Shown one piece after another: positions 24,912-36,857 of a stretch of 64,000 nucleotides of DNA. A model generated the notes under the pieces. That model was not told the origin of the DNA and did no database searches. It saw nothing but the letters and a program-made list of their open reading frames with translations. The stretch comes from Entomortierella parvispora (lineage: Eukaryota; Mortierellomycota; Mortierellomycetes; Mortierellales; Mortierellaceae), in contig OY752143.1 in NCBI GenBank assembly GCA_963573315.1, forward strand, positions 1,178,001-1,242,000, written 5' to 3'. How positions within the stretch are numbered: position 1 is the stretch's first letter; each line of letters begins with the position of its first letter. The position numbers and the translations under genes were made by a program.

Positions 24912-27061
24912 ATGGACGAATTCGTAAACCTAGATCGCGAGACGATCGGTTACGACAAGTCAAACTCGTATGCCATCATCGTCGGGCTGACGTTCATGGT
25001 CATCTTTCGATTCATCGGCTACCTTGCCACCAAGGCTCCCAAGGTCTCGGCCATGGGCAAGCCTGGCTTCTGCGTTGTCGTTCTAGGAGACATTGGCCAC
25101 AGCCCACGCATGTTGCTGCATGCCCGCAGCGCCCTCAACGCCGGATACAAGGTCGATGTCATTGGATACAAAGGTACATCCCAAAGTGCCAAAGTCGACG
25201 CTTATTTGTGCTTATTTCTTTTTATTTCTCCACCCCACTGGCGGACAATGACTGATCTCGTTCCCTTTCTTCTTTTCTCATTTTCTCATTTTCGAATATC
25301 CATGTTTCCTGTTCTGAACGGAATCAGGTTCGCGTCTTCCTGAAGACCTCGAGAGCCACCCTTCGATCCATTATCATTATCTTACAGAGCTTCCTCGAGT
25401 GTCCGAGAAGTTGCCCCGCATTTTGTACTACCTCTATGCTCCGATCAAGGCCGTTGTCCTTGCGATCCAGTTGTTCGTTGTCGCCATGTTCCAGGTTGCT
25501 GCTCCCGAGGTCTACGTGGTTCAGGTATGAGATGTGATGTCGATCTGTCGAATATCAGTCAGAAAAAAATAGGATGCTCCTACGGACAAGTATTCCAGGC
25601 ACCACCTGATATAACAAGGGCTAATTGCCATTTCTTCATTTCGTGTATTTATTAGAACCCTCCTTCGATTCCTACCCTTCATATCATGCAAATTGTCAAC
25701 TGGTTGAAGCAGCGTCATTTGGTGATTGATTGGCATAACTACGGAAGCTCCATCGTTGCTCATCGTCTTGGTCAGGGTAGCATCTTCACAAAGCTGGTTG
25801 CCCTTTATGAGCGTCTCTGGGGCTACAAGGCCACTATTCACATCTCTGTCAGCCGCGCCATGGCTCGCGAACTTTTGTACAAGTTTGAGAAGCGTGGAAA
25901 GGTTGCAACACTTTATGATCGTGCCCCCGAGAGCTTCCGCCAACTGGACACTGATGAGGTCCACGACGTAAGAGACTCACTGACTTGAATACCGGTAATA
26001 AGAAATGATCGTGCAAGTGTTCTAAACAAGGATGTCGTCTTGTTTTATTGTCATTTATAGTTCATTGGAGGGTTGAAGTTGGAGAAACTGGTCAAGGAGC
26101 AGACGTTGAACAGCACTTTTTTGCCCACAATCGGCGCCAACCAGACTTTGTTGACAGAGAAGAAATCCGCTCAAGGACCCGCCACTTTCCGTGCAGATCG
26201 CCCCATCTTGATTGTCTCGAGCACCAGCTGGACTGCAGACGAAGACTTTCAATTGTTGTTGAATGCTGCTCAGCAATACGATGAGATCGCAAAACTAGAG
26301 AACAAATCTGGAAAGAGCGCTTCCGGAAAGGGCAAGGTTGACCTTTACCCCAAGTTGCTCTTTGTGATCACTGGAAAGGGACCTCTGAAGCAACATTATG
26401 AGGAGGTCATGAGTAAGATGGCCCTTGAGAATGTTGCCTTCGTCACAACCTGGCTCAGCCCCGAAGATTACCCTCGCTTGCTTGGTAGGTTTTTCTTTTT
26501 GAGAATGACCGTCCAGAGGACTGGCTGCCGTAGTTTCCTCGGTCTAACGTGACACGTTTCTGCTTATTTCGGATACTCTCTCAAATAGGATCTGCCGATT
26601 TGGGCGTTTCATTACACACATCGTCGTCTGGCGTGGACTTGCCCATGAAGGTTGTTGATATGTTTGGCTGTGGTCTCCCTGTCTGTGCTTTCAAATACCC
26701 AGCTCTCTCAGAACTTGTTGTTGCGAAATCCAATGGCTTGGTCTTTGAGAACACCGGCGAGCTCAGGGCTCAACTTGTCACGCTATTTAAGGGCTTCCCT
26801 CTTGCTCAGCCCGAAGAGCAGATGCAGTTGCAGGGCATGCGCAATGTCCTCGCCAAGGGCTTCCAGGCAACTCGTTGGGAGGATAACTGGAACATGACCC
26901 TCCTGCCCTTGTTGAAGAACTTGGACAAGACTTGGTCAGACTCGCAGATGTACGCTGAGAACCCTGTCTATACTTTGAACCCCAGAACTGCCTCGCAGAC
27001 CTTGGAAGCTGAGGATGAAGAGGACGAATATCTTGAGGACGAAGTGGATGCCGAGGAGTAA
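24912..27061 (+). CDS. ALG1: Alg1, chitobiosyldiphosphodolichol beta-mannosyltransferase
   Basis: Adds the first mannose (from GDP-mannose) to GlcNAc2-PP-dolichol on the cytosolic face of the ER, an early step of N-glycan assembly. Exons: 24912-25173, 25328-25524, 25656-25967, 26061-26484, 26589-27061; 555 residues. An N-terminal membrane anchor at about 21-42 (IIVGLTFMVIFRFIGYLA) is followed by a GT-B fold of family GT33. Typical segments are FCVVVLGDIGHSPRM, NPPSIPTLHIMQ, IDWHNYGSSI, LYDRAPESFR, LLFVITGKGPLK, FVTTWLSPEDYPRLLGSADLG split by intron 4, and the donor-binding GVDLPMKVVDMFGCGLPVCA. A C-terminal tail of about 50 residues ends very acidic (Glu/Asp-rich). Length is slightly above yeast Alg1 (449) because of the tail and small inserts. 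Assignment is secure. Confidence 0.96.
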
Positions 27062-27484
27062 TAGCTACCTCCAACAAAATCGAACAAGAAAACAAAAGAA
27101 AAATATTGGCATCAAAAATGTGGGGAAGTGGGGAGGGGGGATCAAACAAAAAATTGACGCCCACCGAGAGATATGGACCACTTGCACCCATTCAACTTTT
27201 TTACTATCAGTCCGTATCGAATAATACCTTTTTCATTCAACTCAATCAAACTGTTTGCTGCCCCTGTGCAGACCAGATCGCCATGGATGCCCTTCGGAAT
27301 TACTTTTTCATGTCCGTGGGCTCTATCTCTCGGTAGGATGAATGATACGTACCGGGTATAAACATACTTTTTCTTGGAATGCCTTGTATGAGAACAAGCG
27401 AGCGCACCAATCACTTTTGTTTATATTTTCCATAATGTTCCCAAAATCTATAAACATCCAGAGTCTCCTCCAACTTCACACTCT
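27062..27484. other. Shared 3' region of ALG1 and the F-box-like gene
   Basis: The 423 bases between two convergent stop codons. AT-rich in its second half. No gene, RNA or repeat is seen. Confidence 0.4.
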
Positions 27485-30406
27485 CTATGACTCCAGGTGC
27501 CAGAGCTCTTGCCCCGAAAACTTGTAAACACGCGGAGCCCTTCCAAGCCCGACCTGAATTTTACCCTTGGCGTTCCTCCTCGCAGACTGCTGTTTCCTGA
27601 AACCCACATCCCATGTCTCCAATCCAAGATCCCGACAACCCCACTTGGACACTCGGTACTCACTCGTCACCGTGAAAAGCTTTTGACCGGGAACAAGTCT
27701 GGCCACCTCCCGCAAACGATTCAATCTCGCACATCTTTCTTCATCCTCCTCCTTTTGTTTACCATCCTGTTCCGTTCTACCAACGCTGTCCTGGTTCCTG
27801 TACTCTGCCTTGAGCAGTTGGAGGTACTCTGGCACATTTTGCTCAATGAACGCCTTGTTGATCGCATCCGCCATACCAATAGCCTTGATAGTTCGGTATC
27901 CGCAGCCCTTGAACGTCTCCCGATCATTCAACCCACCTACATTCAACTTTTGTAGGTGTGGAGCATACACGGTCAGCAGCTCTACCATGTCCCCGCGCGT
28001 CATCATCCACGGCCCTTCCAAAAAGATAAACTCCAGCACACTGTCCAAGAGTGGTGCCATAGATGGCCGAGTCTCTCGCCTCGTCGACTCAGGAGTTGTT
28101 GGAATTGAATACGACAATGCTGATTGAGCGTGCAAAGGGATCCGTTGGGGAGAACCCCAAGTACCCAGGCGGACTGTAGATAATCGAGGACAGGCCTTGA
28201 GCCAGCCAAGGTTAAATACATGGGCCGGAGGTCCAGTCATATATAACTTCTTGAGAAACGGGAGATGCCAAGTGGTTGTCCAGACAGCAGAGTCCCCCTC
28301 TTCGTTTTCCATTATCGGATCTTGATTCTTTGTAGAGGGAGCTGGTCGACTCTTGTGGGCAAAGAGTTTTGGGATCAGATGCTGGTATTCCATCAGAAGA
28401 GTATCCCTGTAGAACACTCTGAGCTCGAGACTCTCGAGAGCTTGCATCGAATTCAACGATTCATAGTTGAAACGAAGAGCAGCAGATTCCGTAAGGATCA
28501 GCTTTCTCAATCGAGGGAGAGTCCACTTTGGAAACAAGGTCGTTATCTTCTGAATATACTCTGCCGACGGCTGATGTTCAGGTAATATCTGGATAGGCTG
28601 CTGTCCTGGCGGCTGGTCTTCCAGCGCTAGGGGGTCTTGCAGCGATGGTGGAGGACCATATATCTCCTCATCATCATCTTGAACCTCATGTGGACTTGGA
28701 ACGCCTCCGAATCTGATATGCAGACTCTCCAGGTTAGGACAATTGTCCAGCGATCCGATTGAAAGACTGGAGCCTCCAGAGAACATAAAGTCAAGTGATG
28801 TTAAAAATGGGAGCCTGAGGCCCCAGCCCCCAATTCCTCCAATCACGCAGGCTTGAACATCAGTTCGAAGACGCCTGTCGAGTGACGATCGGGCATTTTC
28901 AAGTTCAATGGGAACACCAAACCCATCTTCAGTGTAAGAATTCGAGTATGCTGATATTGATCGGAGTGACCCTGCGAATGCAGTCAGAGCATCGTTCATC
29001 GCATACACAAGAAAACGCATAGGGCGAAAAGACGTCAGGCGGAGATTTCGAAGTTTCGGAAAGACAGACAAGCCAGCGACAGACGCTCCAGACACGGCAT
29101 ACTTGGCAGCCCAGGACAAATCGTACGGAGTGCCGATACCCAGATTTAGACTCTCGAGGGCAGTACATCTTTTCAGGAATGCCTCCCTATCTGGACCTTC
29201 TCCGTTGTCGTATCGATTCATGTATTCGTCCGTGAATGATCGAAGCCGATCCGGCACGATACCCTGGCACTCGCGGTAAAATTGCTCGTATTCTCCCGCC
29301 ATCATGGATACCGGCTGACCCAGAGCCTTGTAAATAACTGTCTGGGGCAGTTGCAGTCGCTTGCGTGTCAACATGATTTCAAAAACGGGAAGATTGGGTG
29401 CCGTAAAGTGCAAATGATGCCATCCGCCATGAAATCTCACGTCCAGTGCTGGTTTCCCCGGAAAAGAAGCTCTGTGTCGTAAAATACCCAGAACGAGATC
29501 TCGAAGGTGTTCCTCAAGAAGGGTATCATCCCTGGACAACGTGATACGGGACAATCGCGCCATGTCGGCAACTTTGAGAAGAAACGCTCCTGCTGAAGTA
29601 ATGTCCATCGAAATCTCGGTCACAAAGTCGTGGTTGTAAAATAGCAGAATGCTAGTGAGGGATTGCATCAATATCATCCGGTAATTTTCGTCAAGTTGCT
29701 GCTCGCTCGTATGCGTTTCCTCCGTTTGGTTGTCATTTTCGAGGTTGAGAATGTCGGCATCCTCGCTTTCGTCTGGAGTCTCCTGGACAAGGATGTCTTC
29801 CGACACGAATGTCGGCCATCGAGTAAGCTGTATCAAGCGTCTAAAATCCAGAGATCTGAAGTCATACGGAGAACATGACGTGTAATAGGTGGAGTAGTCA
29901 ACAGTTGGAAGCCTAGATTCTGCGGCTTCCTGATCGTCTCCTATTGAGTCCATTTCGAGCTCCTGATAACGGACAGGCTTGACCAGCCTCAGCCCTATTC
30001 GAGCGAGGATCATCTTTGCAGGTTCTCCATATCGATGTGATTGGTACTTGAGGAAGGACGACAGGATCAGGGCCATCAGTCTCCCTTTCTTCTTAAAATG
30101 AGGACTCTTGTAGTAATTGAGCTCCCAAGACCGGAACGGACTGCCGTAAATGAGCGGCAGGGCGGCCTTGAACAAGAACTTGTTGACGACAAGAAGGGTG
30201 GTGAGGGTCTTGAGGTCGTCACGAAGACAGTCCACGACGAAAAGGATGACCTCGTTTGGCAATCGTTGGAAGGAGCGACTGTCGGTAGAGTTGCTTCCTG
30301 AAGATGGTCCATCTTCGACAGAGAGGTCGGAAAACGAGAGGTGGGAAAGCGAGAGTTCGGTGCTTGCTGCCATTGCTGGTTGCTCAGCCAAAGGGGTTGC
30401 TGACAA
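27485..30406 (-). CDS. F-box-like protein, long single exon (973 aa)
   Basis: Likely substrate adaptor of an SCF ubiquitin ligase. One uninterrupted frame of 973 residues. After a Ser-rich leader, an F-box-like helix set lies at about 47-95 (RLPNEVILFVVDCLRDDL, then LLVVNKFLFKAALPLIYGSP, typical of fungal F-box proteins). The rest has leucine-spaced segments resembling irregular LRRs (for example LESLNLGIGTPYDL, FPKLRNLRLTSFRPM, LRKLILTESAALRF, LESLELRVFY). Two acidic or Pro/Gln-rich loops break the pattern (about 215-235 and 590-630). No signal peptide or membrane helix. F-box/LRR proteins of this size are often expanded in early-diverging fungi; the target cannot be told. The start could be 11 codons further in (second ATG). 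Confidence 0.8.
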   Translation of the reverse strand: MSATPLAEQPAMAASTELSLSHLSFSDLSVEDGPSSGSNSTDSRSFQRLPNEVILFVVDCLRDDLKTLTTLLVVNKFLFKAALPLIYGSPFRSWELNYYKSPHFKKKGRLMALILSSFLKYQSHRYGEPAKMILARIGLRLVKPVRYQELEMDSIGDDQEAAESRLPTVDYSTYYTSCSPYDFRSLDFRRLIQLTRWPTFVSEDILVQETPDESEDADILNLENDNQTEETHTSEQQLDENYRMILMQSLTSILLFYNHDFVTEISMDITSAGAFLLKVADMARLSRITLSRDDTLLEEHLRDLVLGILRHRASFPGKPALDVRFHGGWHHLHFTAPNLPVFEIMLTRKRLQLPQTVIYKALGQPVSMMAGEYEQFYRECQGIVPDRLRSFTDEYMNRYDNGEGPDREAFLKRCTALESLNLGIGTPYDLSWAAKYAVSGASVAGLSVFPKLRNLRLTSFRPMRFLVYAMNDALTAFAGSLRSISAYSNSYTEDGFGVPIELENARSSLDRRLRTDVQACVIGGIGGWGLRLPFLTSLDFMFSGGSSLSIGSLDNCPNLESLHIRFGGVPSPHEVQDDDEEIYGPPPSLQDPLALEDQPPGQQPIQILPEHQPSAEYIQKITTLFPKWTLPRLRKLILTESAALRFNYESLNSMQALESLELRVFYRDTLLMEYQHLIPKLFAHKSRPAPSTKNQDPIMENEEGDSAVWTTTWHLPFLKKLYMTGPPAHVFNLGWLKACPRLSTVRLGTWGSPQRIPLHAQSALSYSIPTTPESTRRETRPSMAPLLDSVLEFIFLEGPWMMTRGDMVELLTVYAPHLQKLNVGGLNDRETFKGCGYRTIKAIGMADAINKAFIEQNVPEYLQLLKAEYRNQDSVGRTEQDGKQKEEDEERCARLNRLREVARLVPGQKLFTVTSEYRVSKWGCRDLGLETWDVGFRKQQSARRNAKGKIQVGLGRAPRVYKFSGQELWHLES

Positions 30407-30929
30407 AGAAGAGGTCCGTCGAAATGAGGCGCATAAAACAGCAGGAAGGATAGAGACGGGACCAATGCAGCTCGAATGAACGTCCTGCAGTCTGGAGTGA
30501 GGGATGAGAAGAACAACAATGATGATGATGATGACTGAATTGTCGGAGTGTCCTTACACAACCCCAGCAATTGGGAGTGACTCAGAGATTTTACATGGGA
30601 TTTGGGCGCAAAGCCCTCTGAACAACCTTCGGGGCCATCTGGCATCCTAATAAACACTTAAAGCCTAAAAAACCCTAAATCTCGGCAATCGGGTTGAAAT
30701 TTTGTGATCTAGGCCTTCAGGCTCTTCACAGCGGACTTCAACATGGGGTTGTTAAAGGGACCAACCATCCCGTGATTGGTGGCGTGCGTTTGATATCGAG
30801 AAATCTCACTCCTTCACCTGTCTGAGGTCAACGTTTGCTGTGTTTTTTACTTTTCATTCCCTGTACGCCGTCGGCGACTATCTAAACATCACAGTGATCA
30901 TCTCTCCTCCTTCTTCCGAGGCTTCCTTC
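30407..30929. other. Intergenic region between F-box-like gene and ABCC gene
   Basis: Holds the promoter of the F-box-like gene and the 3' UTR of the ABCC transporter. Short frames on both strands show no protein-like content. A short GAT-type repeat is visible at about 30516-30536. Confidence 0.4.
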
Positions 30930-33900
30930 TCATACCTCGCCTGCCTGTTCAGCCAGCTTATAGAACAGCGACTCCTCGTTCTTGAGCAATGCCGATGGGC
31001 TGTCAAACTCCTGCACGCGGCCCTTGTCCAGGACCAGGATCCGGTCATTGTCCATCACCGTCTTGATACGATGCGCAATCGTGAGAATGGTCCTGTCTGA
31101 AAACTCCTTTCGAATTGTCTTCTGAATCAATTCGTCCGTCTCCACATCCACTGCTGCCGTAGCCTCATCTAGGATCAAGATCCTGCTCTTCCTCAACAAT
31201 GCACGCGCCAAGCAAATCAGGGACCGCTGCCCAACAGAAAAATTCTCTCCGTTCGTAGCGACCTCAAAGCTTAGTCCTCCGGGCAAAGTGCTGATAAAGT
31301 CCTTAAGATGAGATCTCTCCAGGGCCTCCCAAAGCTCAAAATCCTGCAGTTCATCGAAAGGATCAAGATTCTCGCGCAAGGTTCCTGCAAAAAGAGTCGG
31401 GTCTTGAGGAATGATGGCGAGGTGTTGTCGAAGGGTCTGCAGTCCCACAGTCGAAATGTCGATACCATCGATTTCGATCCTTCCTCCGTCCAAATCATCG
31501 TAATAGACAGTCAGGTCTCGATCGGATCCTCCGGCCGTCATACGCTGTCCTGTGGCTGGGTCAATATATGCCAGGCTGACCTGACTATTGTCGCTATCCT
31601 TGGCCAGCTGACTGTTTGCTGCTTCGATAATACGGAAGAGAGCCAACGTCAAAGACGACTTTCCGGCACCAGTGCGGCCCACAATTCCAACCTTCTCTGC
31701 AGCTCGGACTTCAATTGAAACGTTCTTGATCACCAAATCCATGCCTTCGCGATACCGGGTTGAATAGTTGTAGAAACGGATGCGACCCTCTGCAGGCCAG
31801 TTTGGTGGAAGTCTCACGGCCGTTTGTTCCGCCGCCTCCGTCTTCAATTCAGTATACTCCAAAATTCGCTCCATATTAACCAATTGATTCTATCATTCAA
31901 TGTGCAATGAGATGAATCTGTAAGGACCTCGAATGTGTGCCATTGACGCAAAACAAAAAAAAAAATACCTGCAGATCGCAAAAATTGCGAACAAGTGTCG
32001 CCACCTCCTCTGTGATGGACATGGCGAAACTGAGGGTCAATCCCGCCATGCTTGGGTCTAGATTCTTGCGCCCCAAGACCGCCAGTAACGCAGCAGAGAA
32101 CAAGACAGTAGAGCTCAAAAGTCTCAATTGGACATCCAACCATCGTCGACTTGACATGTTTGAAAGGAAATTGTTGGTCATCAAGTCTGTCTTGTCATCG
32201 CTCATACGAATAAATCGTTCATGGACCTGCATTGCTCGAATGGTCGATACTCCAGCCAGGGACTCGTTAAAATGCTGGTATACAGGCGATTTCGAGACAG
32301 AGTAAATTCGAGCCAGGGTTCTTGAAGCGCTCAAGAAACAGGCTTGTGCAGCCCAGTAGCCGAGCAACAGGAACGGAACCAAAACGATAAAGGAAGGAGT
32401 CGTGAAAATGATTACCAGCAACGTACTGAGGACAGAAATACCAAAGAGCAGGATGTCCATGGTCTTGTTTGCGATGCGAATATCAACCGACAACATGTCT
32501 GAACTGAAGCGATTGATAATTCGGCCCAAGGGAGTGGTATCAAAGAAGGCCATAGGCAAACGAAGAACTTTGTCCAATAATTGGAAATGAATCCGCTCTG
32601 CCGCTCGAATGCGGGCCACCGTCAGCCCCAGCCACATCACTACCACATAGGTAAGAACGTAAGCAAGCGTAAGGGCTGCATAGACACTCAAGAAAATTTT
32701 GAGGGGTGGGGGTTGACCACCCTCAGAGTCCTTGGTCTTTTGGATCCAGTACTTTAGCCAGAGACTAGTTGATACTAGACAAGCTTGAGCCAGCACAAAA
32801 AGTAGGAAAATGACCACAACGTTCGCATAGGACCTGCAGGGCGTAACATGTTTGGTGTGGTTAGAAACGGCCCAGTTATATCATCAAGCAGAGCACCATT
32901 GTCAATTTCTTAGGCCCTTACGCTGCTTTGGCATAGACAAGAAGGACGCCAAATCCGACCTCGCCCTCTTTCATCTTTTCAGCTGCAATTAGCTCCGCCT
33001 TTGTATCTTTCTTCACATCCACAATCTCTACAACTTGCGTCAGTGCAGGATCCATCTCCTCCTCTTCTGACGTATCCAGATCCGTTGTTCCATCGTCGTC
33101 GATATCTGATGAGGATGAGAGCTGGATACTATCCGCCTCAGTCACCATTGGTTGCTTATCTTTCCTGGTTTCCTCAGAAGTGGCAAATACGTTTGCTGCA
33201 CTGCTGGAGCGTCTTTGAAGTTTGAGGGTCGAGTGCGATCTTCTCCTCTCCATCCTGGAATAGTCCTTAATGAGTCGGTAAAATGCATTCTTGGCCCCCA
33301 TCAAGTCGCTGTAGTGGCCCTTTTCCTCAATCACACCATCCTTCAAGACCACGATCATATCCATCTCACGAAGATGGTGAATCCCATGAGTAACAAGGAC
33401 ACGCGCCTTTTTGCCCAAGAGTCCAAATGGTCCGATCAAATGATCCCATAGGTGCTTATCGACATGCGCATCCACGGCACTGAGAGGGTCATCAAACAAG
33501 TAAATGTCCGAGTCCTGGTAAGCAGCTCGAGCAAGCGAAACACGTTGCTTCTGTCCTCCCGACAAGTTGATACCGCGTTCTCCAATCTCTGTCATATCCC
33601 CGCCTGGCAACATGGCAATGTCGGGATCCAATCCAGAGGCAAACAAAACTTGTTTGTAGCGATCCTCGTCATAGTCGCTACCAAACAGGATGTTGTCCCT
33701 CAAAGTTGCATTGACAATCCATGCTAAAGCAGATATGAACAATGCGTTAGAGTACGAGTCATATCACATCTACAAAGCTTCAAGTATTGTCATTTAACGA
33801 ACCTTGCTGAGGAACATAAGCGATTTTCCCTGAAATTTGAACCTTTCCTTCGAGCTTGTACATGTCGCCGATGAGGGCGCTCAACAATGAAGACTTTCCC

Positions 33901-36545
33901 TGTCCGATGCGTCCAACAATCGCGATCAGCGCATTGCGCTTGACTTCCAGATTGATCCGTTGAAGGGTAAACCCACTGCTTTCATCACTGTGGGGTATAC
34001 TGCCAGAGTCCTGCAAAAGAGCTGTGCTCTCGTCAATAACGCGTGATGGTGGTGTGTCCTGGATAGGCGAGACCCATGAGTAAGAGGCGTCTTTTATAGA
34101 GATCACAGAATCTTCAGGGTCGCGGGGGAGTTGATTGGATCGAATGATATCGAGCTCGTTCACTTCCTCCTTCAGTAAAAAGTCTTGAATTCTCTTTGTG
34201 CCAACAAGGACACTGATGGTTGTAGTGGTGGCGTCAGACAAACTGGCGATCGGCCCCTTCAGCATTGCAAACAGAGACATACTCACAAACACCTTTTCAG
34301 GCGTGAGCTTTCCTGGCGTGAAGTTGGGTCCACCCCAGAGAGCATAGACTCCGAACGTGATAAGACTGATAATCAAGGACGACGAGATGAACGCAATCGA
34401 CATGAAAGACTGGACTAATCCAATGCGTCGCAATGCCTCCAGTTCTTTCTTTCGAATGACCAGAATTCGTTTCATAAAAGCCGAGCTCCAACCATACAAC
34501 TACAGCAAAGCAAGTTATAGTTTAGTTTCCAGAGGTAACCAGTGCCATATTCATTACTTCAGAATCTTGCAACAATTCCTGTAAAATAGTATAGTACCTT
34601 GACAATTTTCATTGATCCCAGAACTTCAGTCGTGAGTCGCATACGCTGATCCATAGCTGATAGTTTTTCATCCTGCATACTTTCATAAATTTGAGCCTGC
34701 CATCCTTGTAAGGGCAGAAGCGCCAACATTGCCAATACTCCAGCCAGCATGGTCCATCCAAGGAGACTGTAGAGTAAAGTCATTGAGATTGCGATCTCCA
34801 GCGGAATGCTGATCCAAAGTGAAAGACTCACAAAAGCGTCCCAAAAGTTGTCTACCGATACAAAATGATGCCATTGGAAAGAGAAAAGGACTATTCAATA
34901 ACTCATTCAATCCATTTCATGACAGCATCAATTAGAGGGATAGATTGCTTGGGCTTACCAGCATCGACAGACATGTGGTTGTTGATAGAACCAGAGCTCG
35001 ACTCGTTCCTTGAACCGGCGGACAGTCTGAGAGACTTTCGATAGATCATGGAGATCAGGGCCGAACGCGTGCCGACACCAAGGAGAAGCATTTGGAATCG
35101 ATTGTATGTATTAAGGAGCGAGACACCCAGAGAGGCCAAAAACATTCCGATGGCTAACTTGACTCCGTAAGAGAGTGGCTTGGTCTCATAATTGTCCAGG
35201 TATTCGAGCAGCAGTTTCAACAGTACGGGGAGGAGGTAGGATAGGAGAACAATGGCAACACGACTGAGCAAGACTGGGACCAATGATAAACCATTCGACC
35301 TCATGATTGTCCAGAACAAGGAGGGTTGGCTTGATCCGTCGCTCACGTTCTTTCGCCTTAAACGTTGGTCCCATTTGGCAGAAAGTCCCTTGTAACACAC
35401 TTGAGACTTCATGTCCTCTGGTAATTGCCCGGCAATGTCCTGCATGGTAAGAGTTCGCCGTAAACTGATGTTGATGATCGGCTGGAGGAAGAAGAAGGTC
35501 AAACGGGATAGCAAGTTTGCCTTGCCATATCTGCTGGCGCCACTCTTCTGTTGCGCCTGAGTTGAGCCTCTGGGCCACGCCTCAAACACAAAGCCGACGA
35601 AAAGGATTGCAGCAAATACTGCGAGTGTTGGAACTCCAAAAACTCGAGGTAAAGTTTCAGGTAGATCTAAGCCGGTTTGGATGATCATCAAGGAGAAGGA
35701 AAACGTCGCAACGTAGTATGCGTAGATGATACTTGACGATCGAATTTCGTACTGGTGCTCATAAAAATTCAGTAATGTGGCAAAGATCTAATTGAAGATG
35801 TTCCAACTGTTACTTCGTATTCTCAGTCGTTCTACTGATACCGTATGGTGCACTTACCCAGGACAGGCCCATCGCGGCGCTTCCCCAGACAAAAGCATAT
35901 GACTGAACTTCGGAGTTGAAGTGTTGCAAGGCGACTACCCATGATGTCAGCGCGGCCATTATCATAGAGATCTGTGTTGGCCAGTATATCCAGGGTGTTC
36001 TTCCGAGATGATGAAGTTGTCCATGTCGCCTTAGATATATTGTTCTAGTCAAAAAACCAAATGTAGCCAACACTGAAAACACGCCAAAGAGCACGCTAAG
36101 TAGATCAAAAACAGGAAAAGATATCAGTGTCCCGAGCATGACAACGTTCGAAGACCAGATGGTGCAATCCTGGCCGAAAGATCTTTTGTGGATTTCCGGA
36201 TAAAACGATCTGGAAATGCACGATCTGGAAATGCATATATTTACCTGTATTCGAAGCAAGGCGTCAAGTCATATCGTACGGGGCTCAACGGACCCTAGAA
36301 AGCCACACACGGTCATCCCAGGAGCTGTTAGAGAGAAGTTTGACAAGGAGAAGAACAGAAGAATGCGATGCATAGATCAGAGAAGTGATCAGATACGTTA
36401 CCCATCCTTCATGGTCCCGACATAACGCGGAAGTTGGCAACTCTGCGGTCGGCACCAATGCTGCGATGACGGTGTTGGCATATTGTCGATAACCTGATGT
36501 AAAGAGCAACCACAGGTCGAACTGAAGTGGCAACTCGGTCTGCAT
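30930..36545 (-). CDS. ABCC/MRP-type full-length ABC transporter
   Basis: Full transporter of the multidrug-resistance-associated class (Ycf1/Bpt1-like), usually vacuolar and exporting glutathione or other organic-anion conjugates; the substrate is inferred from family only. Eight exons, minus strand: 36545-36402, 36169-35858, 35787-34959, 34851-34598, 34499-33803, 33723-32922, 32833-31969, 31889-30930; 1620 residues, phases all consistent. Order: hydrophobic TMD0 (about 10-250), TMD1, NBD1, TMD2, NBD2. NBD1 Walker A is GRIGQGKSS (about 709), the signature is LSGGQKQR (about 799), Walker B is [12 protein letters not shown] (Asp in place of the catalytic Glu, normal for ABCC NBD1). NBD2 has GRTGAGKSS (about 1372), FSVGQRSL and [12 protein letters not shown]. 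The linker is Ser/Asp/Glu-rich (about 920-980). NBD2 carries an extra loop of about 45 residues (about 1388-1432) between Walker A and the [11 protein letters not shown] strand. The 5' exon is the least certain. Confidence 0.92.
36205..36234. repeat. Tandem 15-bp duplication in ABCC intron 1
   Basis: The unit acgatctggaaatgc occurs twice in direct succession (36205-36219 and 36220-36234). On the minus, coding strand each copy contains TTTCCAG, a good 3' splice-site match. Neither copy keeps the frame from exon 1 as far as I can follow it; the in-frame acceptor is the CCAG ending at 36170. Confidence 0.8.
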
Positions 36546-36857
36546 CCACAGAAGATTTAGAAGGTAAACAGTCTCGCCTTCTGCCGGTATCTGGTGCAGT
36601 GTTTGCTTCTTGATTCTTCCAAGTCAATGAATTGACCTTGAGGCGTTGTTAAAAAATGGGGGCGGGGGGGCGGGGGGTAAGCTGAAGGCAAGCTGAAGGC
36701 AAAGAAGAAAAGCGGAAGAAAGGAAAGATGGATGATCACCAGAGTTTTTCCGTGAAATCAAAAAAAAAAAAAAAAATTAAGCAACTTTTTTTCGTGACTG
36801 CGAACCCTACACGCCTACTTTCCCATCACACGGAAATTTGCGTGCTACTTCTCAACT

